NCBI RefSeq assembly: GCF_000021485.1
Contig: NC_011761.1
Location: 588,001 to 652,000 of the forward strand
Length of the DNA: 64,000 bases
Direction of reading: 5' to 3'
From: Acidithiobacillus ferrooxidans ATCC 23270
Lineage (GTDB): Bacteria; Pseudomonadota; Gammaproteobacteria; Acidithiobacillales; Acidithiobacillaceae
Numbering within the stretch: position 1 is the first letter of the stretch; each line of letters begins with the position of its first letter. Below, piece by piece: positions 20,117 to 29,849 of the stretch. The notes below the pieces were generated by a model that searched no databases, was not told the origin of the DNA, and saw only the letters and a list, made by a program, of their open reading frames with translations. A program made the position numbers and the translations under genes.

Positions 20117-21016
20117 TCAGGATATACCCAACACACGCTGTATTTCCGGTAACATGCTCTTTACGCATTCTTTCCCCTCCGTGATGGCTTCACCGGCGCG
20201 ATAAAACTCCAGTAAGCCAATGTGGGACAGCCTTGGAGAAAGCAGGATATCCGGAGGATCTCCGGCCATGCGACTCCTGGTGATCCTGTCCTGCATGATA
20301 TTCACCGAGCCGGCGATGGCATCAAAGAGGCTGGGTGGTTGCTCCTCATCGCCTGTCGCCGGAAATATCGAGGCGGTATATGCCGTGATCAGGTCTGATA
20401 TTTTTCCGGTAACGCCGGCATCCTGTGTTTTCAGGATTTTGTTATTTTGAAGATGTTTTCCAACGATATCATCGTTCAACGTTACGGCAATAACCACATC
20501 GGCGCCAAGAGCCCGACAGACCGAAACGGGGACGGGATTCACCAATCCGCCATCTATGAGCCACCTGCCGTTGTTCTTGACCGCCGGAAAGAGGCCGGGC
20601 ATGGATATGGACGAAAAGACGGCATCCAGAATTGAACCGTCCGTCAACCAGATCTCGCTGCCGGTTTGCAAGTCGGTTGCTACCGATGCATATTTTTTGT
20701 TAACTATATCCTCTATTTTTGAGTCATCATCTGCCACATATTTATTGAGAAAATAATGTAGCCGCTCTTTATTGACAAAACCATTCAATGACATGTTGAT
20801 GGCAAAAAATTTGGCTGTTTCAAACTTTGTCAGTGAACAAACCCATTTCTCCAGCTTCTCAAGATTGTTGGAAACATAGGATGCGCCGACCAGCGCGCCT
20901 ATGGACGTGCCACAAACGATATCCGGTACGATTCCTTGATCATTCAGCGCGTTTATTACCCCTATATGCGCCCACCCGCGGGCCGCGCCACTGCCAAGAG
21001 CCAGGCCAATAGTCAT
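20117..21016 (-). CDS. patatin-like phospholipase family protein
   Basis: Serine acyl hydrolase of 299 residues of the RssA/YlbK type. It has the oxyanion loop GSGAARGWAHIGV near residue 10, the nucleophile elbow GTSIGALVG near residue 38 and the second dyad residue in IDGGLVNPVPV near residue 155. No signal peptide is seen, so it is probably cytoplasmic or peripheral. It is convergent with mnmA and marks the left edge of the accessory region; its codon use is more AT-rich than that of its left neighbours. Confidence 0.87.
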   Translation of the reverse strand: MTIGLALGSGAARGWAHIGVINALNDQGIVPDIVCGTSIGALVGASYVSNNLEKLEKWVCSLTKFETAKFFAINMSLNGFVNKERLHYFLNKYVADDDSKIEDIVNKKYASVATDLQTGSEIWLTDGSILDAVFSSISMPGLFPAVKNNGRWLIDGGLVNPVPVSVCRALGADVVIAVTLNDDIVGKHLQNNKILKTQDAGVTGKISDLITAYTASIFPATGDEEQPPSLFDAIAGSVNIMQDRITRSRMAGDPPDILLSPRLSHIGLLEFYRAGEAITEGKECVKSMLPEIQRVLGIS

Positions 21017-21218
21017 GCTGATCTTCACCTCCCATGCGTTTTTGATGCCGCAACGTCCAGACTGCACTGTAGCGCGCCCGCGAAGTGCGCGATAGGGAAG
21101 AGATGCGGATGAGGCCGCCCCTTTCGCGACCGCGGAGTCCTTTCCGCTTCCCAGCCGGCGGTTTTTGTCCTAATCTGGCGAACATTCTATAAAAGCAGCC
21201 GCCCCGGAGTCGCTAACC

Positions 21219-21326
21219 ATGTCCAATCCCGAGCAGGAAGCCCGCCAGACCATTGATCAGCTTCTGGGTGCTGCGGGCTGGCATATTTGTGATGCGGATG
21301 CGGTCAATATCCGTGCCGCGCGCTAG
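21219..21326 (+). pseudogene. remnant: 5' end of a second type I restriction hsdR
   Basis: An ATG-initiated frame of 35 codons, MSNPEQEARQTIDQLLGAAG and on to NIRAAR, then TAG. In sequence it resembles the N-terminus of EcoEI/EcoKI-type HsdR proteins (EQ.AR..ID.LL..AGW....D..NI.AARG). It is unlike the start of the intact hsdR next to it. The reading frame ends 13 bases before the intact hsdR ATG, and the bases around its stop (AGGAAG) act as the ribosome binding site of that gene. Family assignment is from memory of the family pattern, not a search. Confidence 0.6.
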
Positions 21327-21338
21327 GAAGCGTTCGTG

Positions 21339-23693
21339 ATGGATAGCAAAGAGAAGAAAAAACTAAGCGAGTCTGACATCTGCGACCTATTCATCACGCC
21401 CGCGATCAATAAAGCTGGCTGGGAACCAATGACGCAGATTCGTCGCGAGGTGACGCTCACGCCCGGCCCGGTCGTCGTGCGCGGCAACATGTCCTCGCGC
21501 AACAAGAAGAAAAAGAAATTCGCCGACTACGTTCTGTCCTGGGAGCCGGGCGTACCCGTCGCCGTGGTTGAGGCCAAAGACAATAATCACATCGTCAGCC
21601 ACGGCATCCAGCAGGCGCTCGGCTATGCGGAAATCCTCGATGTGCCGAGCGCCCTCAGTTCAAACGGCGATGCCTTTGCTTCCCATAACAAAGCTCCCGC
21701 CGCTGGCGAAAACATCGAGACAGAGTTTCCGCTCGAATCCTTCCCTACACCTCAGGACTTGTGGAAGCGCTACAAATCCTATCGCGGCATCGAAGATGAA
21801 GCAGAAAAACTGGTCGTGCAGCCTTACCACCTGGATGTGTCGGGCAAGGAGCCGCGCTACTACCAGGTGGAGGCGATCAACCGTGCCGTCGAAGCCGTGG
21901 CCGGCGGCAAGAAACGCGTGCTGCTCGTCATGGCAACGGGCACCGGCAAGACCTACACGACATTTCAAATTATCTGGCGCTTGTGGAAAGCGGGCGAGGT
22001 CAAACGCATCCTGTTTCTGGCTGACCGGAACATCCTCATCGACCAGACCCTCGTCAACGACTTCAAGCCCTTCGGCTCGGTCATGACGAAGATCAAGAAC
22101 CGCAAGATCGACCCGTCCTACGAAATCTATCTCGGCCTGTATCAGGCCATTACCGGCCCGGACGAAGAAGACAAGATATTCAAGTATGTCTCGCGCGATT
22201 TTTTCGACATGATCGTCATCGACGAATGCCATCGCGGCAGCGCGGCGGACGATTCCGCCTGGCGCGAAATCCTCGAATACTTCAACAACGCAGTTCAGCT
22301 CGGTCTCACCGCCACGCCCAAGGAAACCAAATACGTTTCGAGCAGCACCTACTTTGGCGAGCCGGTTTACACCTACAGTCTCAAGCAGGGGATCGAAGAT
22401 GGCTTTCTCGCGCCCTACAAGGTCGTGCGCATCGACATAGACAAAGACATCGAAGGCTGGACGCCGCCGCCAGGCATGACGGACGATCTGGGCCAGGAAA
22501 TCGAGCACCGCGAGTACAACCAGAAGGACATGGATCGCATTCTGGTGCTCAACCAGCGCACCAAGCTGGTTGCCAGGCGCATTATGAAATATCTCAATGC
22601 GACCGACCCGTTTTCCAAGACCATCGTTTTTTGCGAAGACATCGACCACGCCGAACGCATGCGTGTGGCACTGGTGAATGCGGCAGGCCAGCTCGCGCTG
22701 GACAATCCGAAATACATCATGCGCATCACCGGCGACAGCGTCGAGGGCAAGGCCGAGTTGGACAACTTCATCGACCCGGAGATCAAGTTCCCGGTTATCG
22801 CGACCACCTCGGAATTGCTGACCACGGGCGTCGATGCCAAAACCTGCAAGCTCATCGTGCTGGACAAGACCATCACCTCGATGACCAGCTTCAAGCAGAT
22901 CATCGGGCGCGGCACCCGCATCGACGAGGAAAACAACAAGTGGTTCTTCACCATCATGGATTTCAAGAAGGCCACCGAGTTGTTCCGCGACCCGGACTTC
23001 GATGGCGAAGCCGTGGTCATCTACGAGCCCGGCGATGACGACGACCCCGTGCCGCCCGATCCGGAGCCCGGCGAAGGGGATGACGAGGGCGATGGCGGTG
23101 TCGACGAAACACCCGGCGTCTACAAAGTCCGCGTCAGCGGGGTGGACGTGAATATCATCTCCGAGCGCGTCGAATACATCGGGCCGGACGGCAACCTGAT
23201 CACCGAGTCCTACAAGGACTTCAGCCGCAAGCAGATTCGGAAAGAATTCACCTCGCTGGATGACTTCCTCAAGCGCTGGAACAACGCCGCGAAAAAGCAG
23301 GCCCTCATCGACGAGCTGGAAGAACACGGCATCGTTCTGGACAACCTCGCCACGGAAATTGGCAAGGACTACAGCGACTTCGACCTGATCTGCCATATCG
23401 CCTGGGGCCAGCCCCCGCTCACCCGCAAAGAGCGCGCCAATAAGGTCAAGAAGCGCAACTACTTCACCAAATACGGCGAACAGGCCCGCGCCGTACTCAC
23501 CGCGCTGCTCGACAAATATGCCGACGAAGGTATCGCCACACTGGAAAGCGCCAAGGTGCTGCGCCTCGATCCTTTCAAGACCATAGGCACGCCCGTGGAA
23601 ATCATCAACACCATCTTCGGCGGCAAAGAAAAGTACGAATCCGCCATCCAGGAACTGGAACAAGAGCTGTTTAAGAAGGAAGAATCTGCATGA
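21339..23693 (+). CDS. hsdR: type I restriction enzyme, R (translocase/endonuclease) subunit
   Basis: Restriction subunit of 784 residues in the shorter EcoEI-like group. The nuclease domain has a PD-(D/E)xK triad at about D63, E78 and K80. The helicase core has Walker A GTGKT at 201-205 and DECH at 295-298, followed by RecA2 with QIIGRGTRIDE. A very acidic linker (about residues 562-590) precedes the C-terminal domain that binds HsdM/HsdS. ATG at 21339 is preferred over the GTG one codon earlier. The hsdM start overlaps its stop. Confidence 0.95.
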   Translation: MDSKEKKKLSESDICDLFITPAINKAGWEPMTQIRREVTLTPGPVVVRGNMSSRNKKKKKFADYVLSWEPGVPVAVVEAKDNNHIVSHGIQQALGYAEILDVPSALSSNGDAFASHNKAPAAGENIETEFPLESFPTPQDLWKRYKSYRGIEDEAEKLVVQPYHLDVSGKEPRYYQVEAINRAVEAVAGGKKRVLLVMATGTGKTYTTFQIIWRLWKAGEVKRILFLADRNILIDQTLVNDFKPFGSVMTKIKNRKIDPSYEIYLGLYQAITGPDEEDKIFKYVSRDFFDMIVIDECHRGSAADDSAWREILEYFNNAVQLGLTATPKETKYVSSSTYFGEPVYTYSLKQGIEDGFLAPYKVVRIDIDKDIEGWTPPPGMTDDLGQEIEHREYNQKDMDRILVLNQRTKLVARRIMKYLNATDPFSKTIVFCEDIDHAERMRVALVNAAGQLALDNPKYIMRITGDSVEGKAELDNFIDPEIKFPVIATTSELLTTGVDAKTCKLIVLDKTITSMTSFKQIIGRGTRIDEENNKWFFTIMDFKKATELFRDPDFDGEAVVIYEPGDDDDPVPPDPEPGEGDDEGDGGVDETPGVYKVRVSGVDVNIISERVEYIGPDGNLITESYKDFSRKQIRKEFTSLDDFLKRWNNAAKKQALIDELEEHGIVLDNLATEIGKDYSDFDLICHIAWGQPPLTRKERANKVKKRNYFTKYGEQARAVLTALLDKYADEGIATLESAKVLRLDPFKTIGTPVEIINTIFGGKEKYESAIQELEQELFKKEESA

Positions 23694-25159
23694 GTAATGT
23701 TTCCGGCGTCATCAAGTCCATACAGGACATCATGCGCAAGGATGTCGGCGTCGATGGCGACGCCCAGCGCATCAGCCAACTGGTCTGGATGTTTTTCCTG
23801 AAAATTTTCGATGACCGCGAAGCCGAACTGATGCTGCTGGAAGACGACTACAAATCCCCGCTGCCCAATCACCTGCGCTGGCGCGCATGGGCCACCAACC
23901 CCGAAGGCATGACCGGAGATGCGCTGGCCGACTTCGTCAACGTGCAACTGTTCCCCTACCTGAAGGAAAGGCTGCCCACGGCAGGCGCCCAGGGCAAGCG
24001 CGCCCAGGTGGTGCGCAGCGTGTTCGAAGACGCCTACAACTACATGAAGTCCGGCACGCTGATGCGCCAGGTCATCAACAAGATTTGCGAAATCGACTTC
24101 AACAACAGCGGCGACCGCCACACCTTCGGCAGCATCTACGAACAAATCCTGCGCGACCTGCAAAGCGCCGGCAACGCGGGCGAGTTCTACACCCCGCGCG
24201 CCGTCACCCGTTTCATCGTCAACCGCGTCAATCCCAGGCTGGAAGAAACCGTGCTCGACCCCGCCTGCGGCACCGGCGGCTTTCTCACCTGCGCTATCGA
24301 CCACAAGCGCGAGCACTACGTCAAAACCCGCGAAGATGAAGAGACGCTGGTCAACACCATCCGGGGCTTTGAAAAGAAGGCGCTGCCGCACATGCTGGCC
24401 GTCACCAACATGATCCTGCATGGCATTGACACCCCCACCCATATCAGGCACGACAACACACTGAGCCGCCCCTACAAGGACTACGGCAACGCCGACCGCG
24501 TCAACGTCATCATCACCAACCCGCCCTTCGGCGGCATGGAAGAAGACGGCATCGAAAACAACTTCCCCGCCCACCTACGTACCCGCGAAACGGCGGACCT
24601 GTTCATGGCCCTCGTCATCAAGCTGCTCAAGGATCAAGGCCGTGCCGCCATCGTCCTGCCCGATGGTTTCCTGTTTGGCGAAGGCATGAAGACCCGCCTC
24701 AAACAAATCCTTCTGGAAGAATGCAACCTACACACCATCGTGCGCCTGCCCAACGGCGTGTTCGCGCCCTACACCGGCATCAAGACCAACCTGCTGTTCT
24801 TCACCAAGGGCAAACCCACCGAGCACGTCTGGTACTACGAGCACCCCTACCCGGAAGGCGTGAAGAACTACAACAAGACCAAGCCCATGCGCTTCGAGGA
24901 ATTCGAAACCGAGATCGCCTGGTGGGGCGACGAGGCGGACGGCTTCAAGGCGCGCGTGCAGACCGAGCAGGCCTGGAAAGTCCCAGTCGCCGACATCGTC
25001 GCCCGCAACTACAACCTCGACATCAAGAACCCCCACGTCGGTGAACAGATCAGCCACGACCCGGACGAACTGCTGGCCCAATACCAGCAGCTCATGAACG
25101 AGGTCGCCGACATCCGCGGCGCGCTCAAGCGTGAACTGGCGGCAGCCCTGGGCAGGTGA
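23690..25159 (+). CDS. hsdM: type I N6-adenine DNA methyltransferase subunit
   Basis: Modification subunit of 489 residues. The N-terminal HsdM helical domain (about 1-150) is followed by the methyltransferase fold, with the SAM-binding DPACGTGGF at residues 190-198 and catalytic NPPF at 277-280. With HsdS it methylates adenine in the recognition site and with HsdR it restricts. It overlaps hsdR by the ATGA arrangement and is 5 bases from the RhuM/Fic gene. Confidence 0.96.
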   Translation: MSNVSGVIKSIQDIMRKDVGVDGDAQRISQLVWMFFLKIFDDREAELMLLEDDYKSPLPNHLRWRAWATNPEGMTGDALADFVNVQLFPYLKERLPTAGAQGKRAQVVRSVFEDAYNYMKSGTLMRQVINKICEIDFNNSGDRHTFGSIYEQILRDLQSAGNAGEFYTPRAVTRFIVNRVNPRLEETVLDPACGTGGFLTCAIDHKREHYVKTREDEETLVNTIRGFEKKALPHMLAVTNMILHGIDTPTHIRHDNTLSRPYKDYGNADRVNVIITNPPFGGMEEDGIENNFPAHLRTRETADLFMALVIKLLKDQGRAAIVLPDGFLFGEGMKTRLKQILLEECNLHTIVRLPNGVFAPYTGIKTNLLFFTKGKPTEHVWYYEHPYPEGVKNYNKTKPMRFEEFETEIAWWGDEADGFKARVQTEQAWKVPVADIVARNYNLDIKNPHVGEQISHDPDELLAQYQQLMNEVADIRGALKRELAAALGR

Positions 25160-25164
25160 CCACC

Positions 25165-26139
25165 ATGAGCGACGTTGTCATCTACGAGGCCGAGGGCGGC
25201 CAATCCCAGCTGCGGGTGCGGCTGGACCACGAAACCGTGTGGTTGACCCAAGAGCAGATGGCAAGCCTGTTCGGACGCGAACGGTCGGTGGTGACCAAAC
25301 ACATCCGCAATATCTTCCAGGAAGGCGAACTGGCCGAGGATTCAGTGTGTGCAAAATTTGCACTTACTGCCGCCGACGGCAAAACCTACGATACCGCCCA
25401 CTACAACCTCGACGTCATCATCTCCGTCGGCTACCGGGTCAAGTCCCGCCAGGGCACCCGCTTCCGCCAGTGGGCCACGGGCGTGCTGCGCCAGCACATC
25501 GTCTCCGGCTACACGGTCAACGAACAACGGCTGCGCGAGGAGGGCGTCAAGCTGCGGGAGATGCAGCGCACCGTGGCCCTGCTGGCCCGTACCCTCACCC
25601 ACCAGGAACTGGTGACCGAAGCGGGCCGGGATGTCCTGGCGGTCATCACCGACTACGCCTATGCGCTCACCCTGCTCGATCGCTACGACCACGGCACCCT
25701 GGCCATCGAAGGCACCACCGGCGGACTGCGCCAGGCCATCGGCTACGAAGAAGGCATCGCCATCGTCGCCGGCATGAAAGGCCAATTCGACGGCCTGTTC
25801 GGTCTGGAAAAGGACCAGGGCTTCAAAAGCGCCCTGGCCACCATCCACCAGACCTTCGACGGCCGCGAGCTCTATCCCAGCGTCGAGGAAAAGGCCGCCC
25901 ACCTGCTCTACTTCATCGTCAAGAACCACGCCTTCAGCGATGGCAACAAACGCATCGCCGCCGCCCTGTTCATCACCTTCCTGGCCCGCAACGACATCCT
26001 CTACCGCCCCGACGGCGGCAAACGCCTGGCCGACAACGCCCTGGTGGCCCTCACCCTGCTCATCGCCGAAAGCCGCCCGGACGAGCGCGACACCATCGTC
26101 AAGGTGATTGTCAACCTGATCAACCGGAGCAACGACTGA
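25165..26139 (+). CDS. RhuM family protein with C-terminal Fic/Doc domain
   Basis: Protein of 324 residues. Residues about 10-110 are the RhuM domain (WLTQEQMASLFGRERSVVTKHI and YNLDVIISVGYRVKSRQGTRFRQWA), a probable DNA-binding module found near phage and R-M genes. The C-terminal part holds the Fic motif HAFSDGNKR at residues 255-263, complete with catalytic His and the GNxR, so AMP-transfer or a Doc-like kinase activity is possible. Its place between hsdM and hsdS, with an overlapping stop/start to hsdS, shows it is part of the operon. Confidence 0.88.
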   Translation: MSDVVIYEAEGGQSQLRVRLDHETVWLTQEQMASLFGRERSVVTKHIRNIFQEGELAEDSVCAKFALTAADGKTYDTAHYNLDVIISVGYRVKSRQGTRFRQWATGVLRQHIVSGYTVNEQRLREEGVKLREMQRTVALLARTLTHQELVTEAGRDVLAVITDYAYALTLLDRYDHGTLAIEGTTGGLRQAIGYEEGIAIVAGMKGQFDGLFGLEKDQGFKSALATIHQTFDGRELYPSVEEKAAHLLYFIVKNHAFSDGNKRIAAALFITFLARNDILYRPDGGKRLADNALVALTLLIAESRPDERDTIVKVIVNLINRSND

Positions 26140-27830
26140 TGGCGATGGATCACCCGCAGGCGCTGCCCAGCCTCGATGTCTGGACCTCGGCGCTGCTCAG
26201 CAAATCCACCGCCGGGCGCGGCAGCAACGGCAAGCTGGAGGCCTATGGCATCAAGAAATTGCGCGAGCTGATTCTGGAATTGGCGGTGCGGGGGAAGTTG
26301 GTGCCGCAAGACCCGAAGGACGAACCGGCGAGTGCGTTACTCAAACGCATACAGGCTGAAAAAGCTAGATTGATTGCGGAGGGCAAGATTAAGAAAGACA
26401 AGCCGCTACCGCAGATTAGCGAGGAAGAGAAACCTTATGCTTTGCCTCTGTGTTGGGAATGGGTGCGGCTTCCAGAAATTTATTTATCGATTTCACCAAG
26501 CGGAAGCAAGTTGCTCTCCTCTGCGATAAAGGATGCTGGAACTTTTCCGGTTGTCGATCAAGGTCAGCGTTATATCGCAGGTTATACCGATGACGCTGCA
26601 TTATTGATTAACCTGCCAGGCCCAGTAATTGTGTTTGGAGATCACACAACAGAGAGAAAATACATTGATTTCGACTTCGTCGCGGGAGCTGATGGAGTAA
26701 AAATTCTCAGGCCGATTTTGCAAGATGAGCATTTTTTCTTTCGCCAGCTACAAGGTTACCGCCTTGAAGAACGAGGCTACGCAAGACACTTCAAAGTATT
26801 AAACGACAATCTGTATGCATTGCCTCCAATCGAAGAACAACACCGCATCGTCGCCAAAGTCGATGAACTCATGGCCTTGGGCGACCAACTGGAGCAACAG
26901 CAAACCGACAGCCTCGCAGCACACCAAACCCTGGTCGAAACTCTGCTCGGCACGCTCACCCGCGTCGGGTCACAACAGGAATTCAGCGCAGCCTGGACGC
27001 GCATCGCCAGCCACTTCGACACCCTGTTCACCACCGAAGCCAGCATCGACCAACTCAAACAAACCATCCTCCAACTCGCCGTCATGGGCAAACTCGTCCC
27101 CCAAGACCCCAACGACGAACCGGCGAGTGTGTTGTTGGGAAAAATCGCGAAAGAAAAAACGCGGTTGTTCAGCGCCGGTGAAATACGGAAGCAAAAATCG
27201 CTGTTTGAGATTGGTGAAGGGGAAAAACCGCATCCGTTGCCCAGATCGTGGGAATGGGCAAGATTTGGGGATATTTCATATCAAATAACTGATGGTGCTC
27301 ACCATACGCCGACATATGTAAACGAAGGCATACCATTTCTGTCAGTGAAAGACATGAGCGCCGGCAGGCTCGACTTTTCTGATACTCGCTTCATATCAAG
27401 AGAACAGCACGAGGAGCTGATCAAGCGCTGTTTCCCGCAAAGGGGTGATCTGCTTCTTACCAAGGTGGGTACGACCGGCATACCCATCCTTGTTGATACA
27501 GATGAGGAATTTAGTATTTTTGTGAGCGTCGCATTAATTAAGTTTCCGCTGAACCATATACATGGACGCTACTTGTCATTGTTAGTTAGTTCGCCATTGG
27601 TCAAACGGCAGTCGGAAGAAGGTACAGAGGGAATCGGTAACAAGAATTTGGTGTTGAGGAAGATCGCAGCGTTCGTCTTGGCAATTCCGCCGCTCGCCGA
27701 GCAACACCGCATCGTCGCCAAAGTTGATGAACTCATGGCCCTGTGCGATGCCCTCAAGGTGCGCCTCGCCGATGCCCAAACTACCCAACTCCACCTCGCC
27801 GACGCCATCGTCGAGCGGGCCGTCTGCTGA
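26139..27830 (+). CDS. hsdS: type I restriction specificity subunit
   Basis: DNA-recognition subunit of 563 residues with two target-recognition domains and two conserved helical spacers. The half-repeats are easy to see: GKLVPQDPKDEPAS and GKLVPQDPNDEPAS near residues 50 and 320, and EEQHRIVAKVDELMALGDQLE and AEQHRIVAKVDELMALCDALK at the end of each TRD. The TRD segments are clearly more AT-rich than the spacers, as expected for swapped modules. The start ATG overlaps the RhuM/Fic stop. The reading frame extends upstream in a non-coding frame of that gene. Confidence 0.94.
   Translation: MAMDHPQALPSLDVWTSALLSKSTAGRGSNGKLEAYGIKKLRELILELAVRGKLVPQDPKDEPASALLKRIQAEKARLIAEGKIKKDKPLPQISEEEKPYALPLCWEWVRLPEIYLSISPSGSKLLSSAIKDAGTFPVVDQGQRYIAGYTDDAALLINLPGPVIVFGDHTTERKYIDFDFVAGADGVKILRPILQDEHFFFRQLQGYRLEERGYARHFKVLNDNLYALPPIEEQHRIVAKVDELMALGDQLEQQQTDSLAAHQTLVETLLGTLTRVGSQQEFSAAWTRIASHFDTLFTTEASIDQLKQTILQLAVMGKLVPQDPNDEPASVLLGKIAKEKTRLFSAGEIRKQKSLFEIGEGEKPHPLPRSWEWARFGDISYQITDGAHHTPTYVNEGIPFLSVKDMSAGRLDFSDTRFISREQHEELIKRCFPQRGDLLLTKVGTTGIPILVDTDEEFSIFVSVALIKFPLNHIHGRYLSLLVSSPLVKRQSEEGTEGIGNKNLVLRKIAAFVLAIPPLAEQHRIVAKVDELMALCDALKVRLADAQTTQLHLADAIVERAVC
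26838..26876 (+). repeat. direct repeat in hsdS, copy 1
   Basis: 39 bases that recur at 27702-27740 with a single mismatch. The repeat encodes the conserved helical spacer (QHRIVAKVDELMA) and could support recombination between the two TRDs. Confidence 0.85.
27702..27740 (+). repeat. direct repeat in hsdS, copy 2
   Basis: Second copy of the 39-base repeat at 26838-26876, differing at one base. It lies at the end of the second half of hsdS. Confidence 0.85.
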
Positions 27831-27840
27831 GTGGCAAGAC

Positions 27841-29682
27841 ATGACGCCGGCGCTGCATAAAATCTGGTGTGACGAAGACGAGCATTACCGCTACGAGCAC
27901 TTTGCCGATTTCAACGAGTGGCTGCATAGCGAGGACGGGCAGGCTGCCCGGGTTGAATATGGCGTCGATGTCTTGCCCCAGCCCAGCAAGGCGCTTTTCG
28001 CGGGTGACAGAAGCAGTTATGACGAAGCGTTTCAGGCGTTTCGCAAAGAACGCCGCCACGAAGCGCTGGGCGAATCCTGGTTTCAAGAGCAGCTTGGTGA
28101 TGATCACTGGTTCCAGCGCAATGTGGATCACTTCATTCAGCTTGTCGATCTCATGGATGCCGGGGCGGTGGTGCCGTTTGTCGGGGCGGGCATCTCGGCA
28201 TCAGCCGGTTTCTCAAGCTGGAAAGATCATCTGCGGCACCAGGGTAAAACAGCGCATATCCCTTCGAACCGTATTGAAGCGCTATTAGCCGGCGGCGACT
28301 ACGAAACCGTTCTGGAAGAGATTGAGGCCATCCGTGGCCGCGAGGTGTTCATCAACGAAATTCGCGATGAGTTCTCCCGTAACCTCACCATCCCCGATGT
28401 GGTCTGGCGCATCGCCGAAATGTTCACCGATACGGTCATTACGACCAATTACGATCGTCTGCTGGAGCAGTCTTTTGAAACCGGCGAGGCAGGCGGGGTT
28501 CAGGTGATCAATGGCCTGAATGCACTGGAGCAGCCCGATCCGAAGAAGATCACAGTCATCAAGCTGCACGGCGATATTCGCGAGCCGAAGCGTTGCATCC
28601 TCAGCAAGAACCAATACGACGAAGCCTACGGCAACGGCAGCCTGAATATGCACAAGTCCATACCCAAGCTGCTCGCCTACCACTACAAGAACAGCAGCCT
28701 GCTCTTTCTGGGCTGTAGCCTGAGCAATGACAGGACGGTTCAGGTGTTCAGGAAGATCAGGGAAGGCATGGGCGAAGAGGAGGCCAAACAGCACTTCTCC
28801 ATCGAGCAAGCCCCCGAAAGTCTGGAAGAGATTGCGCAGCGCAACGCGGAACTGGCCAAGCTGGGCATCACCCCGATCTGGTTTGAAAAAGGGCGTTATG
28901 AGTTAGTCGAAAGCATACTCAGCCTCGCCAAGAACGAGCTGCGACACCGGGGCATCGCGCCTCAGCGGCTTCCCGTTGAAGAGCCGCCAATCAAACTGGA
29001 TATGGACCTGAGCCATTTCCTCGGCGACTTCATCGACCTGATGCCATTACTGCACTGGTTGCACCGGGCTGTTCCTCAGACCGCAACGCGCCAATATCTT
29101 TCTGCCATGCAGCGCGTGTTTCATGGGCATTCTTTCGCCACCCGGCAAGCGGACGAGAATCTGCGGATGGCGCTGGATAATCTGCTTCGTGTTTTGTCGA
29201 ATTCGGTAGAGTTTGACGGCTATGCCCATGGAAAACTTTCAGTGGCCTTCAGGTGCCTGCAGCAATACCTGAAGTCCATAGGCGAAGATAATCATCTGGA
29301 CGATGATTTTGAGTGGAACATTTACGAACTGTTGACCATTCCCGAGTTGCAGCTTGAAACGATCGTGGCGAATAAAGTCGATGGGAGCTTTGATTATCAT
29401 GCGATACGTTTGATTTCTGCCCTGTTGCAACACGGGCAGAAGCAGCGCATGTCGCCAAAATCATTTTGTGAATTGCCGAGTGCGGTAAACCATGAGTTTG
29501 GCGACTACATATCACTGGCGCTCTCCGCAAGTCTGGGCGTCAGCGTCCCTGATCGCCTTGATCAAATCTATACGGGTGATATTCAAAGCTTATGCGAAGA
29601 CGCCTGGAATAACTTGGGTAAGCCAATTGATCTCAGGTTTTTTGATCGAGTGAAATGGCTGTTTGCACAAATTCTTCAGTAG
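27841..29682 (+). CDS. SIR2-domain protein, probable NAD-dependent defence effector
   Basis: Protein of 613 residues starting 10 bases after hsdS. Residues about 105-350 form a SIR2_2-type domain: GAGIS at 115-119, TNYDR at 202-206, KLHG at 241-244 and the LFLGCSLSNDRTVQ segment near 300. Such domains in anti-phage proteins degrade NAD+ (known for ThsA, DSR and short-Ago partners). The first 100 residues and the C-terminal 230 residues (helical, no motif recognised) are probably sensing or regulatory. No partner of the Thoeris or pAgo type is adjacent, so the link to the R-M operon is inferred from position. Confidence 0.85.
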   Translation: MTPALHKIWCDEDEHYRYEHFADFNEWLHSEDGQAARVEYGVDVLPQPSKALFAGDRSSYDEAFQAFRKERRHEALGESWFQEQLGDDHWFQRNVDHFIQLVDLMDAGAVVPFVGAGISASAGFSSWKDHLRHQGKTAHIPSNRIEALLAGGDYETVLEEIEAIRGREVFINEIRDEFSRNLTIPDVVWRIAEMFTDTVITTNYDRLLEQSFETGEAGGVQVINGLNALEQPDPKKITVIKLHGDIREPKRCILSKNQYDEAYGNGSLNMHKSIPKLLAYHYKNSSLLFLGCSLSNDRTVQVFRKIREGMGEEEAKQHFSIEQAPESLEEIAQRNAELAKLGITPIWFEKGRYELVESILSLAKNELRHRGIAPQRLPVEEPPIKLDMDLSHFLGDFIDLMPLLHWLHRAVPQTATRQYLSAMQRVFHGHSFATRQADENLRMALDNLLRVLSNSVEFDGYAHGKLSVAFRCLQQYLKSIGEDNHLDDDFEWNIYELLTIPELQLETIVANKVDGSFDYHAIRLISALLQHGQKQRMSPKSFCELPSAVNHEFGDYISLALSASLGVSVPDRLDQIYTGDIQSLCEDAWNNLGKPIDLRFFDRVKWLFAQILQ

Positions 29683-29849
29683 GCATGGGAATGGCCGCTG
29701 ACGCGATCCGGCCGGCCAAGCCGCCGCCGCTGGCTTTTAGGCTTCAATCAGCCGTATGCCTACCCAGCCCCTGATTACCCGTTTTATTGAGTGTGGTCAC
29801 CCAAATCGATGGTTCACTGGTCAACATATTTGAGGGGCAGACGGCGGCA

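Noticed and set aside
21660-23663. 667-codon minus-strand open frame antisense to hsdR
   Set aside because: Same reason: a shadow of a real gene with no start signal or domain.
25131-26138. Upstream extension of the hsdS frame
   Set aside because: It reads the RhuM/Fic gene out of frame as Arg/Pro/His-rich sequence; the HsdS family starts at 26139.
27841-29682. Assignment of the SIR2 gene to Thoeris (ThsA) or a short-Argonaute system
   Set aside because: No TIR-domain ThsB or pAgo gene is adjacent, and the protein's flanking regions differ from what I know of those families.
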